Shown here: positions 23,987 to 32,155 of the stretch, piece after piece
How the letters are laid out: each line of letters opens with the position of its first letter
Position numbering within the stretch: the first letter of the stretch is position 1
DNA from: Hymenobacter arizonensis
GTDB lineage: Bacteria > Bacteroidota > Bacteroidia > Cytophagales > Hymenobacteraceae
Direction: 5' to 3'
DNA: 64,000 nucleotides
Assembly: GCF_900115775.1 (NCBI RefSeq)
Contig: NZ_FOXS01000001.1
Location: 1 to 64,000, forward strand
Notes under the pieces: generated by a model
Seen by the model: only the letters and a program-made list of their open reading frames with translations
Database searches by the model: none
Told to the model about the DNA's origin: nothing
Position numbers and translations under genes: made by a program

Positions 23987-25783
23987 GTGCAACAACTAGA
24001 AAACTCTCTCAAAACCGCCTTGCAGGCTGCCGCCACGGCAGTATTTGGCGTTGAAATACCCGCCGCCAGCCTCACGCTTCAGCCCACGCGCAAGGAGTTT
24101 GCCGGCAGCTTCACCCTGGTCACGTTTCCTCTCACCAAGGCGCTGGGCAAAGGCCCCGAGCAAATTGGGCAGGCGCTGGGCGAGTGGCTGAAAGCCAACG
24201 AGCCCCGCGTGAGCGGCTACAACGTGGTGAAGGGCTTCCTCAACCTGGAAATCGCCGACGCGGAATGGCTGCAGGTGTTCAACCAGTTGCGTGCGCAGCC
24301 CGCCGAGGCCCCCGTGCCCATGCCCGACGCTCCGCGCAATGTGGTGGTTGAGTATTCCTCGCCTAACACCAACAAGCCCCTGCACCTGGGCCACTTGCGC
24401 AACAACTTCCTGGGCTACTCAGTGGCCGAGATTCTGAAAGCCACCGGCGCCACCGTCACCAAAGCCAACCTGGTGAACGACCGCGGCATTCACATCTGCA
24501 AGTCGATGATTGCCTATCAGCGCTTCGGCCATGGCGAAACGCCGCAGAGCGCTGGCATGAAGGGCGACCACCTCGCCGGCAAATACTACGTGCTGTTTGA
24601 GAAGCACTACCGCGAAGAAATCAAGCAGCTCGAAGCCGAAGGCGTGGCTACTGACGTGGCCAAGAAAAGCGCCCCGCTCATGACCGAGGCCCAGCAGATG
24701 CTGCAAGCCTGGGAAGCTGGCGACGAGGACGTGGTGAGCCTCTGGCGCCAGATGAACGGCTGGGTGTACGAAGGCTTCGATGAAACCTACCGCACCATCG
24801 GCGTCGATTTCGACAAGTTTTACTACGAGTCGGGCACCTACCTGCTGGGCAAGGAGCGGGTAGAAGAAGGCCTGAAAAAAGGCGTGTTCTTTAAAAAAGA
24901 GAACGGCTCGGTGTGGGTCGACCTGCAGGCCGAGGGCCTCGACGAGAAGCTTCTGCTCCGCGCCGACGGCACCAGCGTCTACATTACCCAGGACCTGGGC
25001 ACGGCCGAATTGAAGTATCAGGATTTCGGTTACGACTCCAGCATCTACGTCATCGCCGACGAGCAGAACTACCACATGCAGGTGCTGCAAGCGACATTGC
25101 GCAAGCTGGGCAAGCCCTACGCCGAGGCCATCCATCACCTCAGCTACGGCATGGTGGACCTGCCTTCGGGCAAAATGAAATCGCGCGAAGGCACCGTGGT
25201 CGACGCCGACGAACTGGTGCGCGACGTAATAGCTGCCGCCAAAGCCGCCACCCTCGAAAAAGGCAAGACCGAAGGCCTCTCTGATTCTGAATTGGAGGAG
25301 CTTTACCACATCCTGGGCCTAGGCGCGCTGAAATACTATCTGCTCAAAGTCGACCCCAAGAAGCGCATGCTCTTCAACCCCGAGGAGTCGGTGAGCCTGG
25401 AGGGGCACACGGGGCCGTTTATTCAGTACTCGCACGCCCGCATTGCTGCCATCCGGCGCAAAGCTGCAGAACTCGGCATCAGCGAAGACGCCGATTGGAG
25501 CAGCATCGCCAGCCTCGACGGCACCGAGCGTGAGCTGGTGCAGGAGCTGGCCCGCTACGCCACGGTAGTGGCCGACGCGGCGCGCAATTTGTCGCCTGCC
25601 GTGATTGCGCAGTACGCCTACGATTTGGCCAAAGCCTATAACCGCTTCTACGCTGAGGTTTCTATTTTCCAGGAAACGGATGTGGCCAAGCGCAGCTTGC
25701 GGGTGGCGCTGTCGGCGCGGGTAGGCGAGCAGATTAAGGTTTCGCTTGGTCTGCTGGGGATGCAGGTGCCCGAGCGCATGTAG
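23987..25783 (+). CDS. argS: Arginine--tRNA ligase
   Basis: A 598-residue class Ia synthetase. The HIGH motif is in NKPLHLGHLRNN (about 132-143), the ATP/KMSKS-type loop is LPSGKMKSREGT (about 398-409), and the C-terminal anticodon-binding domain carries GPFIQYSHARI. It charges tRNA-Arg in the cytoplasm. The reading frame is open from 23897, but GTG 23987 gives the usual N-terminus (QQLENSLKTAL) and stands 4 bases after a perfect -7 element, so the extra 30 residues are rejected. Length agrees with the family. Confidence 0.97.
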   Translation: MQQLENSLKTALQAAATAVFGVEIPAASLTLQPTRKEFAGSFTLVTFPLTKALGKGPEQIGQALGEWLKANEPRVSGYNVVKGFLNLEIADAEWLQVFNQLRAQPAEAPVPMPDAPRNVVVEYSSPNTNKPLHLGHLRNNFLGYSVAEILKATGATVTKANLVNDRGIHICKSMIAYQRFGHGETPQSAGMKGDHLAGKYYVLFEKHYREEIKQLEAEGVATDVAKKSAPLMTEAQQMLQAWEAGDEDVVSLWRQMNGWVYEGFDETYRTIGVDFDKFYYESGTYLLGKERVEEGLKKGVFFKKENGSVWVDLQAEGLDEKLLLRADGTSVYITQDLGTAELKYQDFGYDSSIYVIADEQNYHMQVLQATLRKLGKPYAEAIHHLSYGMVDLPSGKMKSREGTVVDADELVRDVIAAAKAATLEKGKTEGLSDSELEELYHILGLGALKYYLLKVDPKKRMLFNPEESVSLEGHTGPFIQYSHARIAAIRRKAAELGISEDADWSSIASLDGTERELVQELARYATVVADAARNLSPAVIAQYAYDLAKAYNRFYAEVSIFQETDVAKRSLRVALSARVGEQIKVSLGLLGMQVPERM

Positions 25784-25785
25784 TT

Positions 25786-25905
25786 GGTGTAGAGACGCGG
25801 CACTTGGCTACGCCGACCTTCGGTTCGCGTCTCTGGAACCGCGCCGTCTGAACCATTCAACGTCATCGTTCAACGACGAGACGCGAAGTGTCGCGTCTCT
25901 ACACC
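25786..25905. repeat. Palindromic element, GTAGAGACGCG family
   Basis: Outer arms ggtgtagagacgcg (25786-25799) and its exact complement at 25892-25905 (14 bp), with further imperfect pairing inward (acttggc against gcgaagt). It begins 2 bases after the argS stop and ends 10 bases before the next start codon. Palindromes built on GTAGAGACGCG are known to me from other bacterial phyla. Confidence 0.75.
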
Positions 25906-25915
25906 GTTCTAAAAT

Positions 25916-26497
25916 ATGAAAAGTATTGCCGTTTACTGCGGTTCCAGTGCCGGAACCAACCCGCTCTATATAGCTCAAGCGCAAGCGCTGGGCGCGGCCA
26001 TGGTCGCCAACGACCTCACGCTGGTGTACGGCGGCGGCCGGGTTGGTCTGATGGGCACCATTGCCGATGCAGTGCTGGCCCATGGCGGTAGGGTAGTGGG
26101 AGTAATTCCAGATTTCCTGGCCGATAAAGAACTGGCTCACCTAGGCTGCACCGAGCTGCACGTGGTGAAAAGCATGCACGAGCGCAAGCTGCTAATGGCT
26201 GACCGCGCCGACGCCTTCGTGGCCATGCCCGGCGGCTTCGGCACCCTCGAAGAACTGTTCGAAGTCCTGACCTGGGGCCAGCTTGGCCTGCACCGCAAGC
26301 CAGTAGCCGTACTGAACGTGGATGGCTACTACGACCACCTCCTGCTAGCCCTCGACCGCATGCGCGACGACCAGCTGCTGCGCTCCGAAAACCGCAACCA
26401 GCTACTGCAATCCGCCGACCCGGCCGACTTGCTGGTTCAGCTGGCTTCTTACCAGCCGGTGCAGCTTGAGAAGTGGCTCACCGTGCCCACTACATAA
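25916..26497 (+). CDS. LOG family phosphoribohydrolase-like protein (TIGR00730)
   Basis: A 193-residue Rossmann-fold protein. The two family motifs are present: YGGGRVGLMG (about 41-50) and MPGGFGTLEELFEVLTW (about 103-119), the PGGxGTxxE motif that holds the active site of cytokinin riboside 5'-monophosphate phosphoribohydrolases (LOG). It begins SIAVYCGSS, the nucleotide-binding strand. In bacteria without plant hosts such enzymes act as general nucleoside monophosphate N-glycosidases. ATG 25916 follows directly after a palindromic element; no RBS is visible. Confidence 0.92.
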   Translation: MKSIAVYCGSSAGTNPLYIAQAQALGAAMVANDLTLVYGGGRVGLMGTIADAVLAHGGRVVGVIPDFLADKELAHLGCTELHVVKSMHERKLLMADRADAFVAMPGGFGTLEELFEVLTWGQLGLHRKPVAVLNVDGYYDHLLLALDRMRDDQLLRSENRNQLLQSADPADLLVQLASYQPVQLEKWLTVPTT

Positions 26498-26570
26498 TTA
26501 GCCGCGGCCCGAAACCCAGCAGGCGTGCCCCAGGTTACGCAGGCGTTAGGTAAGACTTGCCATCACTCTC

Positions 26571-27155
26571 ATGAAAAAAATCATTCTTCTCACGCTGGTC
26601 GCCGCTGCCGCTACGGTGGTGTTTCTTGTAGCCAAGCCAGCCCAACCCCCTCTTATGAACACTTCTGCTGAAACTGCAACCGGCTCTGTTTACGATTTCA
26701 CCGTGAAGTCTATCGATGGCAAAGACGTAAGCCTGAGCCAGTACAAAGGCAAAAAGCTGCTGATTGTGAACACGGCCTCGGAGTGCGGCTATACCCCGCA
26801 GTACAAAGACCTGGAAGAGCTCTACAAAAAGCACGGCGACAAAGTGACCGTGCTGGGCTTCCCGGCCAACAACTTCGGCGGCCAGGAGCCCGGTACCGAA
26901 GCCCAGATTTCCACCTTCTGCGAGAAGAACTATGGTGTCACCTTCCCCTTGTTCAGCAAGGTGTCGGTGAGTGGTGCCGACACGGCGCCCCTCTTCAAAT
27001 TCCTGGCCGACAAGAAACAGAACGGTGCCGTAGACAGCGCCCCCAACTGGAATTTCTGCAAGTACCTGGTCGATGAAAACGGCCGTGTAGCGAAGTTTTA
27101 CAAGTCTGATGTAAAGCCTCTTAACCCCGAGTTGATCGCGGATATCCTGAAGTAG
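26571..27155 (+). CDS. Glutathione peroxidase family protein, exported
   Basis: A 194-residue thioredoxin-fold peroxidase. An N-terminal hydrophobic segment (IILLTLVAAAATVVFLVA) is a signal peptide or anchor. The catalytic Cys is in NTASECGYTPQY, the Gln in FPANNFGGQEPG and the Trp in NWNFCKYLVDENG; these form the GPx catalytic group. The other Cys (STFCEKNYGVTFPLF) is the resolving-Cys position, so it probably uses thioredoxin rather than glutathione. It would reduce peroxides in the periplasm. Family length apart from the export signal is normal. Confidence 0.93.
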   Translation: MKKIILLTLVAAAATVVFLVAKPAQPPLMNTSAETATGSVYDFTVKSIDGKDVSLSQYKGKKLLIVNTASECGYTPQYKDLEELYKKHGDKVTVLGFPANNFGGQEPGTEAQISTFCEKNYGVTFPLFSKVSVSGADTAPLFKFLADKKQNGAVDSAPNWNFCKYLVDENGRVAKFYKSDVKPLNPELIADILK

Positions 27156-27181
27156 TTTTCCCTGCTGTCGAAGTAGAAAGC

Positions 27182-27366
27182 ACGTCATGCTGTGCGAAGC
27201 CAACGCATCGTTACCGCTTCGCCTGTTCCGTCTGTTATGCTGAAGGAAGCATCTTATCTGGTTCGAACCATTTGGTCAGCCAAGATGGGATGCTTCCTTC
27301 GTCAGCATGACGACCGATTGAGTAAAATCGTGCGGTAGAATTGCTTCGCTCCGCTCGGTATGACGT
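27182..27366. repeat. Nested palindromic element, TCATGCTGAGC family
   Basis: Outer arms acgtcatgctgtgcgaagc (27182) and gcttcgctccgctcggtatgacgt (27343-27366) enclose a second palindrome, atgctgaaggaagcatc (27237-27253) against gatgcttccttcgtcagcat (27289-27308), which pair apart from a 3-base insertion. All four arms resemble the copy at 11541. It looks like one element inserted in, or duplicated within, another. Confidence 0.7.
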
Positions 27367-27394
27367 TCTTGTTGCACACCACTACAAACAAAAT

Positions 27395-28291
27395 ATGTCG
27401 CCCTGGATTTCTGCATTTCGTCCTCGCACGCTGCCACTGGCGCTGGCCAGCATTCTCACGGGCGGCTTTCTGGCGGCCGCGGCCGGGCAGTTCAATGGTT
27501 TGGTAGTGGCGCTGGCCGCGCTCACCACCATCCTGTTGCAAGTGCTCAGCAACCTCGCCAACGACTACGGCGACTCGCAAAACGGGGCCGACAGCGTGCA
27601 TCGCCAAGGCCCGCAGCGCGCCGTGCAGAGCGGCGCCATATCGCCCGCCCAGATGAAGCGCGGTATGGTGATTTGCGGGGCGTTGTCACTGCTCAGCGGC
27701 CTTGCGCTGCTGTGGGTGGCGCTGGGCGCGGCGGGGCTGGGTCTGTTCCTGGGCTTTTTGGCCCTGGGGCTGGCTGCTATCTGGGCGGCCGTGAACTACA
27801 CCGCTGGTTCTAAGCCGTATGGCTACGCGGGTTTGGGAGACATATCGGTGTTCATCTTCTTTGGCCTGGTGGGCGTGTGCGGCACTTATTTTCTACAGGC
27901 GCGCACGCTTCCTTTGGCAACCTTGCTGCCGGCTGCGGCGCTGGGTTGCTTCGCCACCGCAGTGCTCAATGTGAACAACATTCGCGACATCAACTCCGAT
28001 GTGCTCGCGGGTAAAATCACGATTCCTGTACGGCTGGGGCCCGCGCATGCCCGGCGCTACCACTGGCTGCTGCTGGTGCTGGGAGTGGGCTGCGCCACGG
28101 TGTTTGTGGCTCTCACGTACCGCTCGCCCTGGCAGTGGCTATTTGCACTGGCCATCCCGCTTTTTGCTTTTAACGCCATTCAGGTGTGGCAGCGGCAGGA
28201 GTCCATGCAGATTGACCCACTGCTTAAGCAAATGGCACTCAGTACGCTGGTTTTTACGGTTTTATTTGGCGTGGGGCAGGTGTTAGGATAG
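27395..28291 (+). CDS. menA: 1,4-dihydroxy-2-naphthoate polyprenyltransferase
   Basis: A 298-residue UbiA-superfamily membrane enzyme with about eight or nine helices. The two Asp-rich motifs are NDYGDSQNGAD (about 64-74) and NNIRDINSDVLAGK (about 193-206), which bind the prenyl diphosphate through Mg2+. The N-terminus WISAFRPRTLPLALASIL is the usual MenA start. It prenylates 1,4-dihydroxy-2-naphthoate in menaquinone synthesis, in the inner membrane. ATG 27395 is used instead of the frame opening at 27341, which lies in the palindromic repeat. No other men genes are adjacent. Confidence 0.94.
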   Translation: MSPWISAFRPRTLPLALASILTGGFLAAAAGQFNGLVVALAALTTILLQVLSNLANDYGDSQNGADSVHRQGPQRAVQSGAISPAQMKRGMVICGALSLLSGLALLWVALGAAGLGLFLGFLALGLAAIWAAVNYTAGSKPYGYAGLGDISVFIFFGLVGVCGTYFLQARTLPLATLLPAAALGCFATAVLNVNNIRDINSDVLAGKITIPVRLGPAHARRYHWLLLVLGVGCATVFVALTYRSPWQWLFALAIPLFAFNAIQVWQRQESMQIDPLLKQMALSTLVFTVLFGVGQVLG

Positions 28292-28422
28292 CATTGGGTT
28301 GAGGTGTTTATTTTGGTGTGTGATGCGCGGAGCATTTGCTGATGAAATGGATTATGTGTAGCTTAACAGCAAAATTCACATACTTAAATTTATCAAGCGA
28401 CAACTCTTTACACTCTATCACA

Positions 28423-28806
28423 ATGGAAATCACCCAGGACTTATTACAGCCACAACAAAGTGAGCAGGAGCAGGCAGTTGACCAGTTGTTCCAATTAGCC
28501 GCGCAGCAAATGCAAGCCGGCAAGTCAGACGCCCAAATTCATTTCTATCTCGAAGAGCAAGGGGTGACCAAGGAGGTTGCTGAAACCGTAGTGAGCGAAC
28601 TGCGGCCCGAATACCAGAAGGTGTACCGGGAAGCCGCTCGCAAAGACATGCTGCACGGCGGGCTTTGGCTGGGGGGCGGATTGCTCGTCACGGGTGTTAC
28701 CTACTCCATGGCGTCAGAAGGAGGCTCATACTTCATGACTTGGGGTGCGATTATTTTTGGGGGTTTCCAGTTTATGAAGGGGCTGGTGCGCTCGATAAAA
28801 AAGTAA
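28423..28806 (+). CDS. Hypothetical small membrane protein
   Basis: A 127-residue protein of unknown function. Residues 1-70 are soluble, Gln/Glu-rich and helical (QPQQSEQEQAVDQLFQLAAQ), ending in a charged KVYREAARKDMLHG. Two membrane helices follow (about 78-95, GGLWLGGGLLVTGVTYSM, and 101-120), with a basic C-terminus (RSIKK). ATG 28423 is preferred over 28336, because the frame before it is AT-rich leader sequence. It stands convergent to the helicase gene, with a strong shared terminator. Confidence 0.7.
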   Translation: MEITQDLLQPQQSEQEQAVDQLFQLAAQQMQAGKSDAQIHFYLEEQGVTKEVAETVVSELRPEYQKVYREAARKDMLHGGLWLGGGLLVTGVTYSMASEGGSYFMTWGAIIFGGFQFMKGLVRSIKK

Positions 28807-28824
28807 GCACCTTGTCCTTGACTA

Positions 28825-28884
28825 AACCAGCGTCAACAAAAAAGCCCCGTTTATGCAAACGGGGCTTTTTTGTTGACGCTGGTT
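28825..28884. terminator. Strong bidirectional terminator
   Basis: A perfect 28-bp stem (28825-28852 with 28857-28884) and a 4-base loop (atgc), with A6 and T6 tracts inside the stem. It serves both the small membrane protein and the DEAD-box helicase. Confidence 0.9.
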
Positions 28885-28886
28885 AT

Positions 28887-30647
28887 CTATTCAGCAGCAG
28901 GATTAGGCGCTGCTGGCGTAGCAACTTCGCTGCTGCCTTCTGGCTTGGGACCGCGCTTGCGGTTGCGGCCGCCGCGGCTCCGGCGGCGTTCGCCTTCAGT
29001 CCGTGGCTCCTGCGACTCACCTTCGGCCCGAGGCTCACGGGGCGGGCGAGGGGCACGGGCTTCCCCTTCCGGGCGTGGCTCCCGGGGCGGGCGGGGCTCA
29101 CCTTCCGGGCGTGGAGCGCGGGGCTCACGTGGGGGGCGGCTTTGGCTGGCCCCGTCCTTCGGTTCACCCTCAGGGCGCGGGCGGCGCTCGGGGCGGGCTT
29201 CGCCTTCGGGCCGGGGCTCACGGGGCGGGCGCTGGTAAGGCACGGTGGGGGCCGTTCCGGCATCAAGCGCCGCGAGGGCGTTCTTGGCGTTGGCCATGCG
29301 CTCGATGTGCTTGGGGTCTTTGGGGTCGGGGGCGTCGCGGCGGGGCGGACGGGCTCCGTCGCGGTCGCGGCCACCATCGCGGCCTTTGCCACCTTCGCGG
29401 CGCGGGCCGCCTTCGCGAGAGCCGCCGCCGCTGCCACCGTGGCCGCCGCGGGCCGGACGGCCGCCAATCTTACCACCCAGGCCAGCAAAGCGCTTAGGGT
29501 CGAACTCTGGAGCTGGGCCCAGGCCCAGCTCTTCGGTGATGCTGCGCTTCTCGAGGTCGCGCTCGATGAGCTTTTCAATCTTCACCACCCGGTCCTGGTC
29601 CTGGTCGGAGATGAAGGTGATGGCGGTGCCTTTGGTAGCGGCTCTGGCGGTACGACCTATTCGGTGTACATAGTCCTCGGCAGCGCGGGGGATGTCGTAG
29701 TTCACCACGTGGCTCAGCGAGTCGATGTCGATGCCGCGGCTGAGGACGTCGGTGGCTACCAGGATGGGGAACTGCTTGTTTTTGAAGGCGCGCATGATTT
29801 CCTCGCGCTCTTCCTGGGTGCGGTCGGAGCTGATGCCCCGGGCCTCGTAACCCAGCTTATTGATGGCTTTTACAATGCCGCCCACCGCTGCCTTCTGGCT
29901 GGTGAAGAGCACCATGCTCTGCACTTCCTGGGTTTTGATGATGTGCTCGAGCACGTAGATTTTCTGGCGGTCGAAGGCCATGTAGAGCTGCTGGTCGATG
30001 CCGGCGGCGGGCTTGGACACGGCCAGGCGAATCTCCTCAGGGTTCTTGAGAATCTGCTGGGAGAAGTCGCGGATTTTGCTGGGCATGGTAGCCGAGAACA
30101 GCAGCGTCTGCCGCTCCTTGGGCAGCTGGCGTACAATGTTCAGGATGTCATCGCTGAAACCCATGTCCATCATCTTGTCGGCCTCGTCAAGCACCAGGTA
30201 CTTGATTTGGTCGAACTTCACGTAGCCCATTTGCAGGTGGGCAATGAGGCGGCCGGGGGTGGCAATGATGATATCGGCACCGGAAGTGAGGGCGCGCTTT
30301 TGCTGCTCCCAGTTCTCCGACTTGCCACCGCCGTAAATGGCAATGCTGCTAGCTTCGACATAGTAGCCGAAGCCCATCACTTGCTCGTCAATCTGGGTGG
30401 CCAGCTCGCGGGTGGGCACCAGAATGAGGGTGGTGGTGTGGCCGTGCTTGGCGTGCGAAATCTTGTCGAGCAGCGGCAGGAGGTAAGCGGCGGTTTTGCC
30501 GGTGCCGGTTTGGGCGCAGGCAATGAGGTCTTTACCGTCGATGATTTTGGGGATGGCCTGCTCCTGAATGGGGGTGGCCTGCTGGTAGTTCATGGCATCT
30601 ACGCCGGCCAACAGGTCGTCGTGAAGCTTAAATTCGTGAAACGTCAA
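28887..30647 (-). CDS. DEAD-box RNA helicase with long Arg/Pro/Glu/Gly-rich tail
   Basis: A 586-residue helicase. Core motifs in order: the Q motif near residue 20 (QQATPIQEQAIP), AQTGTGKTAA (I), PTRELATQ (Ia), VLDEADKMMDMG (II), FSATMPSK (III) and HRIGRTARA (VI). After residue about 375 the protein becomes a low-complexity tail with RGG-like patches and many repeats of PRPEGE/PPREPR, like RhlE-type helicases of Bacteroidota; the tail probably binds RNA. The start codon is TTG at 30647, since an in-frame stop lies two codons upstream and the next ATG would remove the Q motif. Role: RNA remodelling, ribosome assembly or decay. Confidence 0.93.
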   Translation of the reverse strand: MTFHEFKLHDDLLAGVDAMNYQQATPIQEQAIPKIIDGKDLIACAQTGTGKTAAYLLPLLDKISHAKHGHTTTLILVPTRELATQIDEQVMGFGYYVEASSIAIYGGGKSENWEQQKRALTSGADIIIATPGRLIAHLQMGYVKFDQIKYLVLDEADKMMDMGFSDDILNIVRQLPKERQTLLFSATMPSKIRDFSQQILKNPEEIRLAVSKPAAGIDQQLYMAFDRQKIYVLEHIIKTQEVQSMVLFTSQKAAVGGIVKAINKLGYEARGISSDRTQEEREEIMRAFKNKQFPILVATDVLSRGIDIDSLSHVVNYDIPRAAEDYVHRIGRTARAATKGTAITFISDQDQDRVVKIEKLIERDLEKRSITEELGLGPAPEFDPKRFAGLGGKIGGRPARGGHGGSGGGSREGGPRREGGKGRDGGRDRDGARPPRRDAPDPKDPKHIERMANAKNALAALDAGTAPTVPYQRPPREPRPEGEARPERRPRPEGEPKDGASQSRPPREPRAPRPEGEPRPPREPRPEGEARAPRPPREPRAEGESQEPRTEGERRRSRGGRNRKRGPKPEGSSEVATPAAPNPAAE

Positions 30648-30839
30648 GGTTCAGCTTGTTTGTAGTGAAATATTGGGCTGACCGTGATGCCGGGCCAGCG
30701 AACCGCTTGATTTGGAGTAAAGATACGATGGAACCCCAACCATAGTAAAACGGAGGCCGCACCAGGCAAGCTAGTGCGTAAGTCCAAAGAATCTCGTTCT
30801 TGCAACACGCCAAGACAATGCTTGGTTGCCCCGCGCCTC

Positions 30840-31574
30840 ATGTCCCTCGACCGTTTTTCCACGCAGGCTGCCGACTATGCCCGCTACCGCATCGATTATC
30901 CTGCTGAGTTCTACGCCTGGCTGCTGCCCCAGGTGATAGGCCGGGAACGGGCCTGGGACTGCGCCACTGGCAACGGCCAGGTAGCTGTGGTGCTAGCCGA
31001 CCATTTTGTTCGGGTCGATGCCACGGACCTCAGCGAAAAGCAGCTGGCGCAAGCCACTCCACGTGCCAACCTTCATTACCAAACCGCTCGCGCCGAGCAG
31101 ACCCCTTTCCCCAACCAACGCTTCGACCTCATTACCGTGGCGCAGGCCGTGCACTGGTTCGACGCAACTGCTTACCACGCCGAGGTGCGCCGGGTGGCCC
31201 GCGCCGGGGCTTTGCTGGCCGAGTGGGGCTACGGCTTGGTGCAAGTCAGCCCAGAAATTGACCGGCTCATTCGGTATTTTCACGATGAAGTGATGGGGCA
31301 GTATTGGGACGTCAACCGCTGGCATATCGACGACGAGTACGCGCGCATTCCCTTCCCATTTGCCGAGGTGCAGCGAGCGCGTTTTTCGGTGCAGCGGCAG
31401 TGGTCGGCTGAGTGGTTCTTGCAGTACCTGCGCACGTGGTCGAGCGTAGTTAAGTACCAGCATGAAACAAGCGAAGATGCCGTTGAACTAATTGCTGCGG
31501 AGTTGACGCAGCGTTGGGGTCCCGGCGAGCGGAAGGTCGTGTTTCCAGTGTTTGCACGCAGTGGGAAACTGTAA
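30840..31574 (+). CDS. Class I SAM-dependent methyltransferase
   Basis: A 244-residue methyltransferase_11-type protein. SAM motif I is AWDCATGNGQVAVVLA (about 38-53), followed by the acidic VDATDLSEKQL, and motif II near ARAEQTPFPNQRFDLITVAQ with AVHWFD. This AVHWFD variant is typical of a widespread group of small-molecule methyltransferases whose substrate is not known. ATG 30840 lies 22 codons inside the open frame and just before the conserved RFSTQAADYARYR. It is divergent from the helicase gene. Confidence 0.88.
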   Translation: MSLDRFSTQAADYARYRIDYPAEFYAWLLPQVIGRERAWDCATGNGQVAVVLADHFVRVDATDLSEKQLAQATPRANLHYQTARAEQTPFPNQRFDLITVAQAVHWFDATAYHAEVRRVARAGALLAEWGYGLVQVSPEIDRLIRYFHDEVMGQYWDVNRWHIDDEYARIPFPFAEVQRARFSVQRQWSAEWFLQYLRTWSSVVKYQHETSEDAVELIAAELTQRWGPGERKVVFPVFARSGKL

Positions 31575-31620
31575 TAATCGGCGCGAAAGTCCGTTGACGC
31601 CGTACCATTCCCCAACCTTG

Positions 31621-31959
31621 ATGACGCCTTTGTTTACCTGGATGCGGGCCGTGCTGTTGTTTTACCGCGGCATCGCGCCGTTTACGTTGGGTATTAGCGT
31701 CTTGCTGCTGGGCGTTGCGCTGTTGCCCCTGCTGCACGAGGGGCAGGCCATCGGCGTGCTGTTGCCCCGGCTGGTGCTGCTGAAGCTGCTGACCGGGCCG
31801 GTGGTCTGGTATTTGACCGAACGGACGCGCCCGCATCAGTACTGGTTCTACTATAATTATTTGGGTATGGGTCGCCGCCGTTTATGGGCTGGCGTGGGCG
31901 TGCTGGATACGTTGGTCTTCCTAGCCCTGGCGCGAGCCGTAACGGTTCTATATTCCTAA
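31621..31959 (+). CDS. Small membrane protein, probable partner of the ABC ATPase
   Basis: A 112-residue protein with three membrane helices (about 20-40, 45-64 and 90-110). A polar connecting loop contains TERTRPHQYWFYYNYLGMGR, rich in aromatic and basic residues. It shows no family I can name. The next gene on the same strand is an ABC ATPase that has no other permease nearby, and the two are separated only by a MITE-like element, so a two-component membrane complex is likely (inference). The start ATG is at 31621. Confidence 0.75.
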   Translation: MTPLFTWMRAVLLFYRGIAPFTLGISVLLLGVALLPLLHEGQAIGVLLPRLVLLKLLTGPVVWYLTERTRPHQYWFYYNYLGMGRRRLWAGVGVLDTLVFLALARAVTVLYS

Positions 31960-31960
31960 G

Positions 31961-32150
31961 AAGCTGTTTAAGTTAATTCTGATGGCGCGGGGCGGTGCCC
32001 CGTGACGGGCTACTAGCAGGCCTCTGGTCTGTGGTCGTTGAATAAGACCTCCTGACACCCCCCAACTTGCGCGGGCCAGAGGCCCGCTAGTGAGCGGCGC
32101 GGGGCACAGCCCCGCGCCATCAGAGCCATCAAAATTAAATCAAACAACCT
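31961..32150. mobile_element. MITE-like element flanked by CTAAG direct repeats
   Basis: The 190-base element has terminal inverted repeats of at least 25 bases: aagctgtttaagttaattct and onward at 31961, against the complement of the region ending aaacaacct at 32150 (20 of 25 matching). Further inward the arms share ctgatggcgcggggc and a ctagtagccc-like stretch. A direct CTAAG stands on both sides (31956-31960 and 32151-32155), compatible with the YTAR target duplication of IS5-group elements. It contains no coding capacity for a transposase. Confidence 0.75.
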
Positions 32151-32155
32151 CTAAG

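Noticed and set aside
28665..30665. A 666-codon open frame on the plus strand
   Set aside because: It is antisense to the DEAD-box helicase; its long Ala/Gly/Arg/Val runs are the mirror of the helicase tail, and no domain is visible.
32090..32155. N-terminal extension of the ABC ATPase
   Set aside because: These codons are the right arm of the MITE-like element, so they are not part of the conserved protein.
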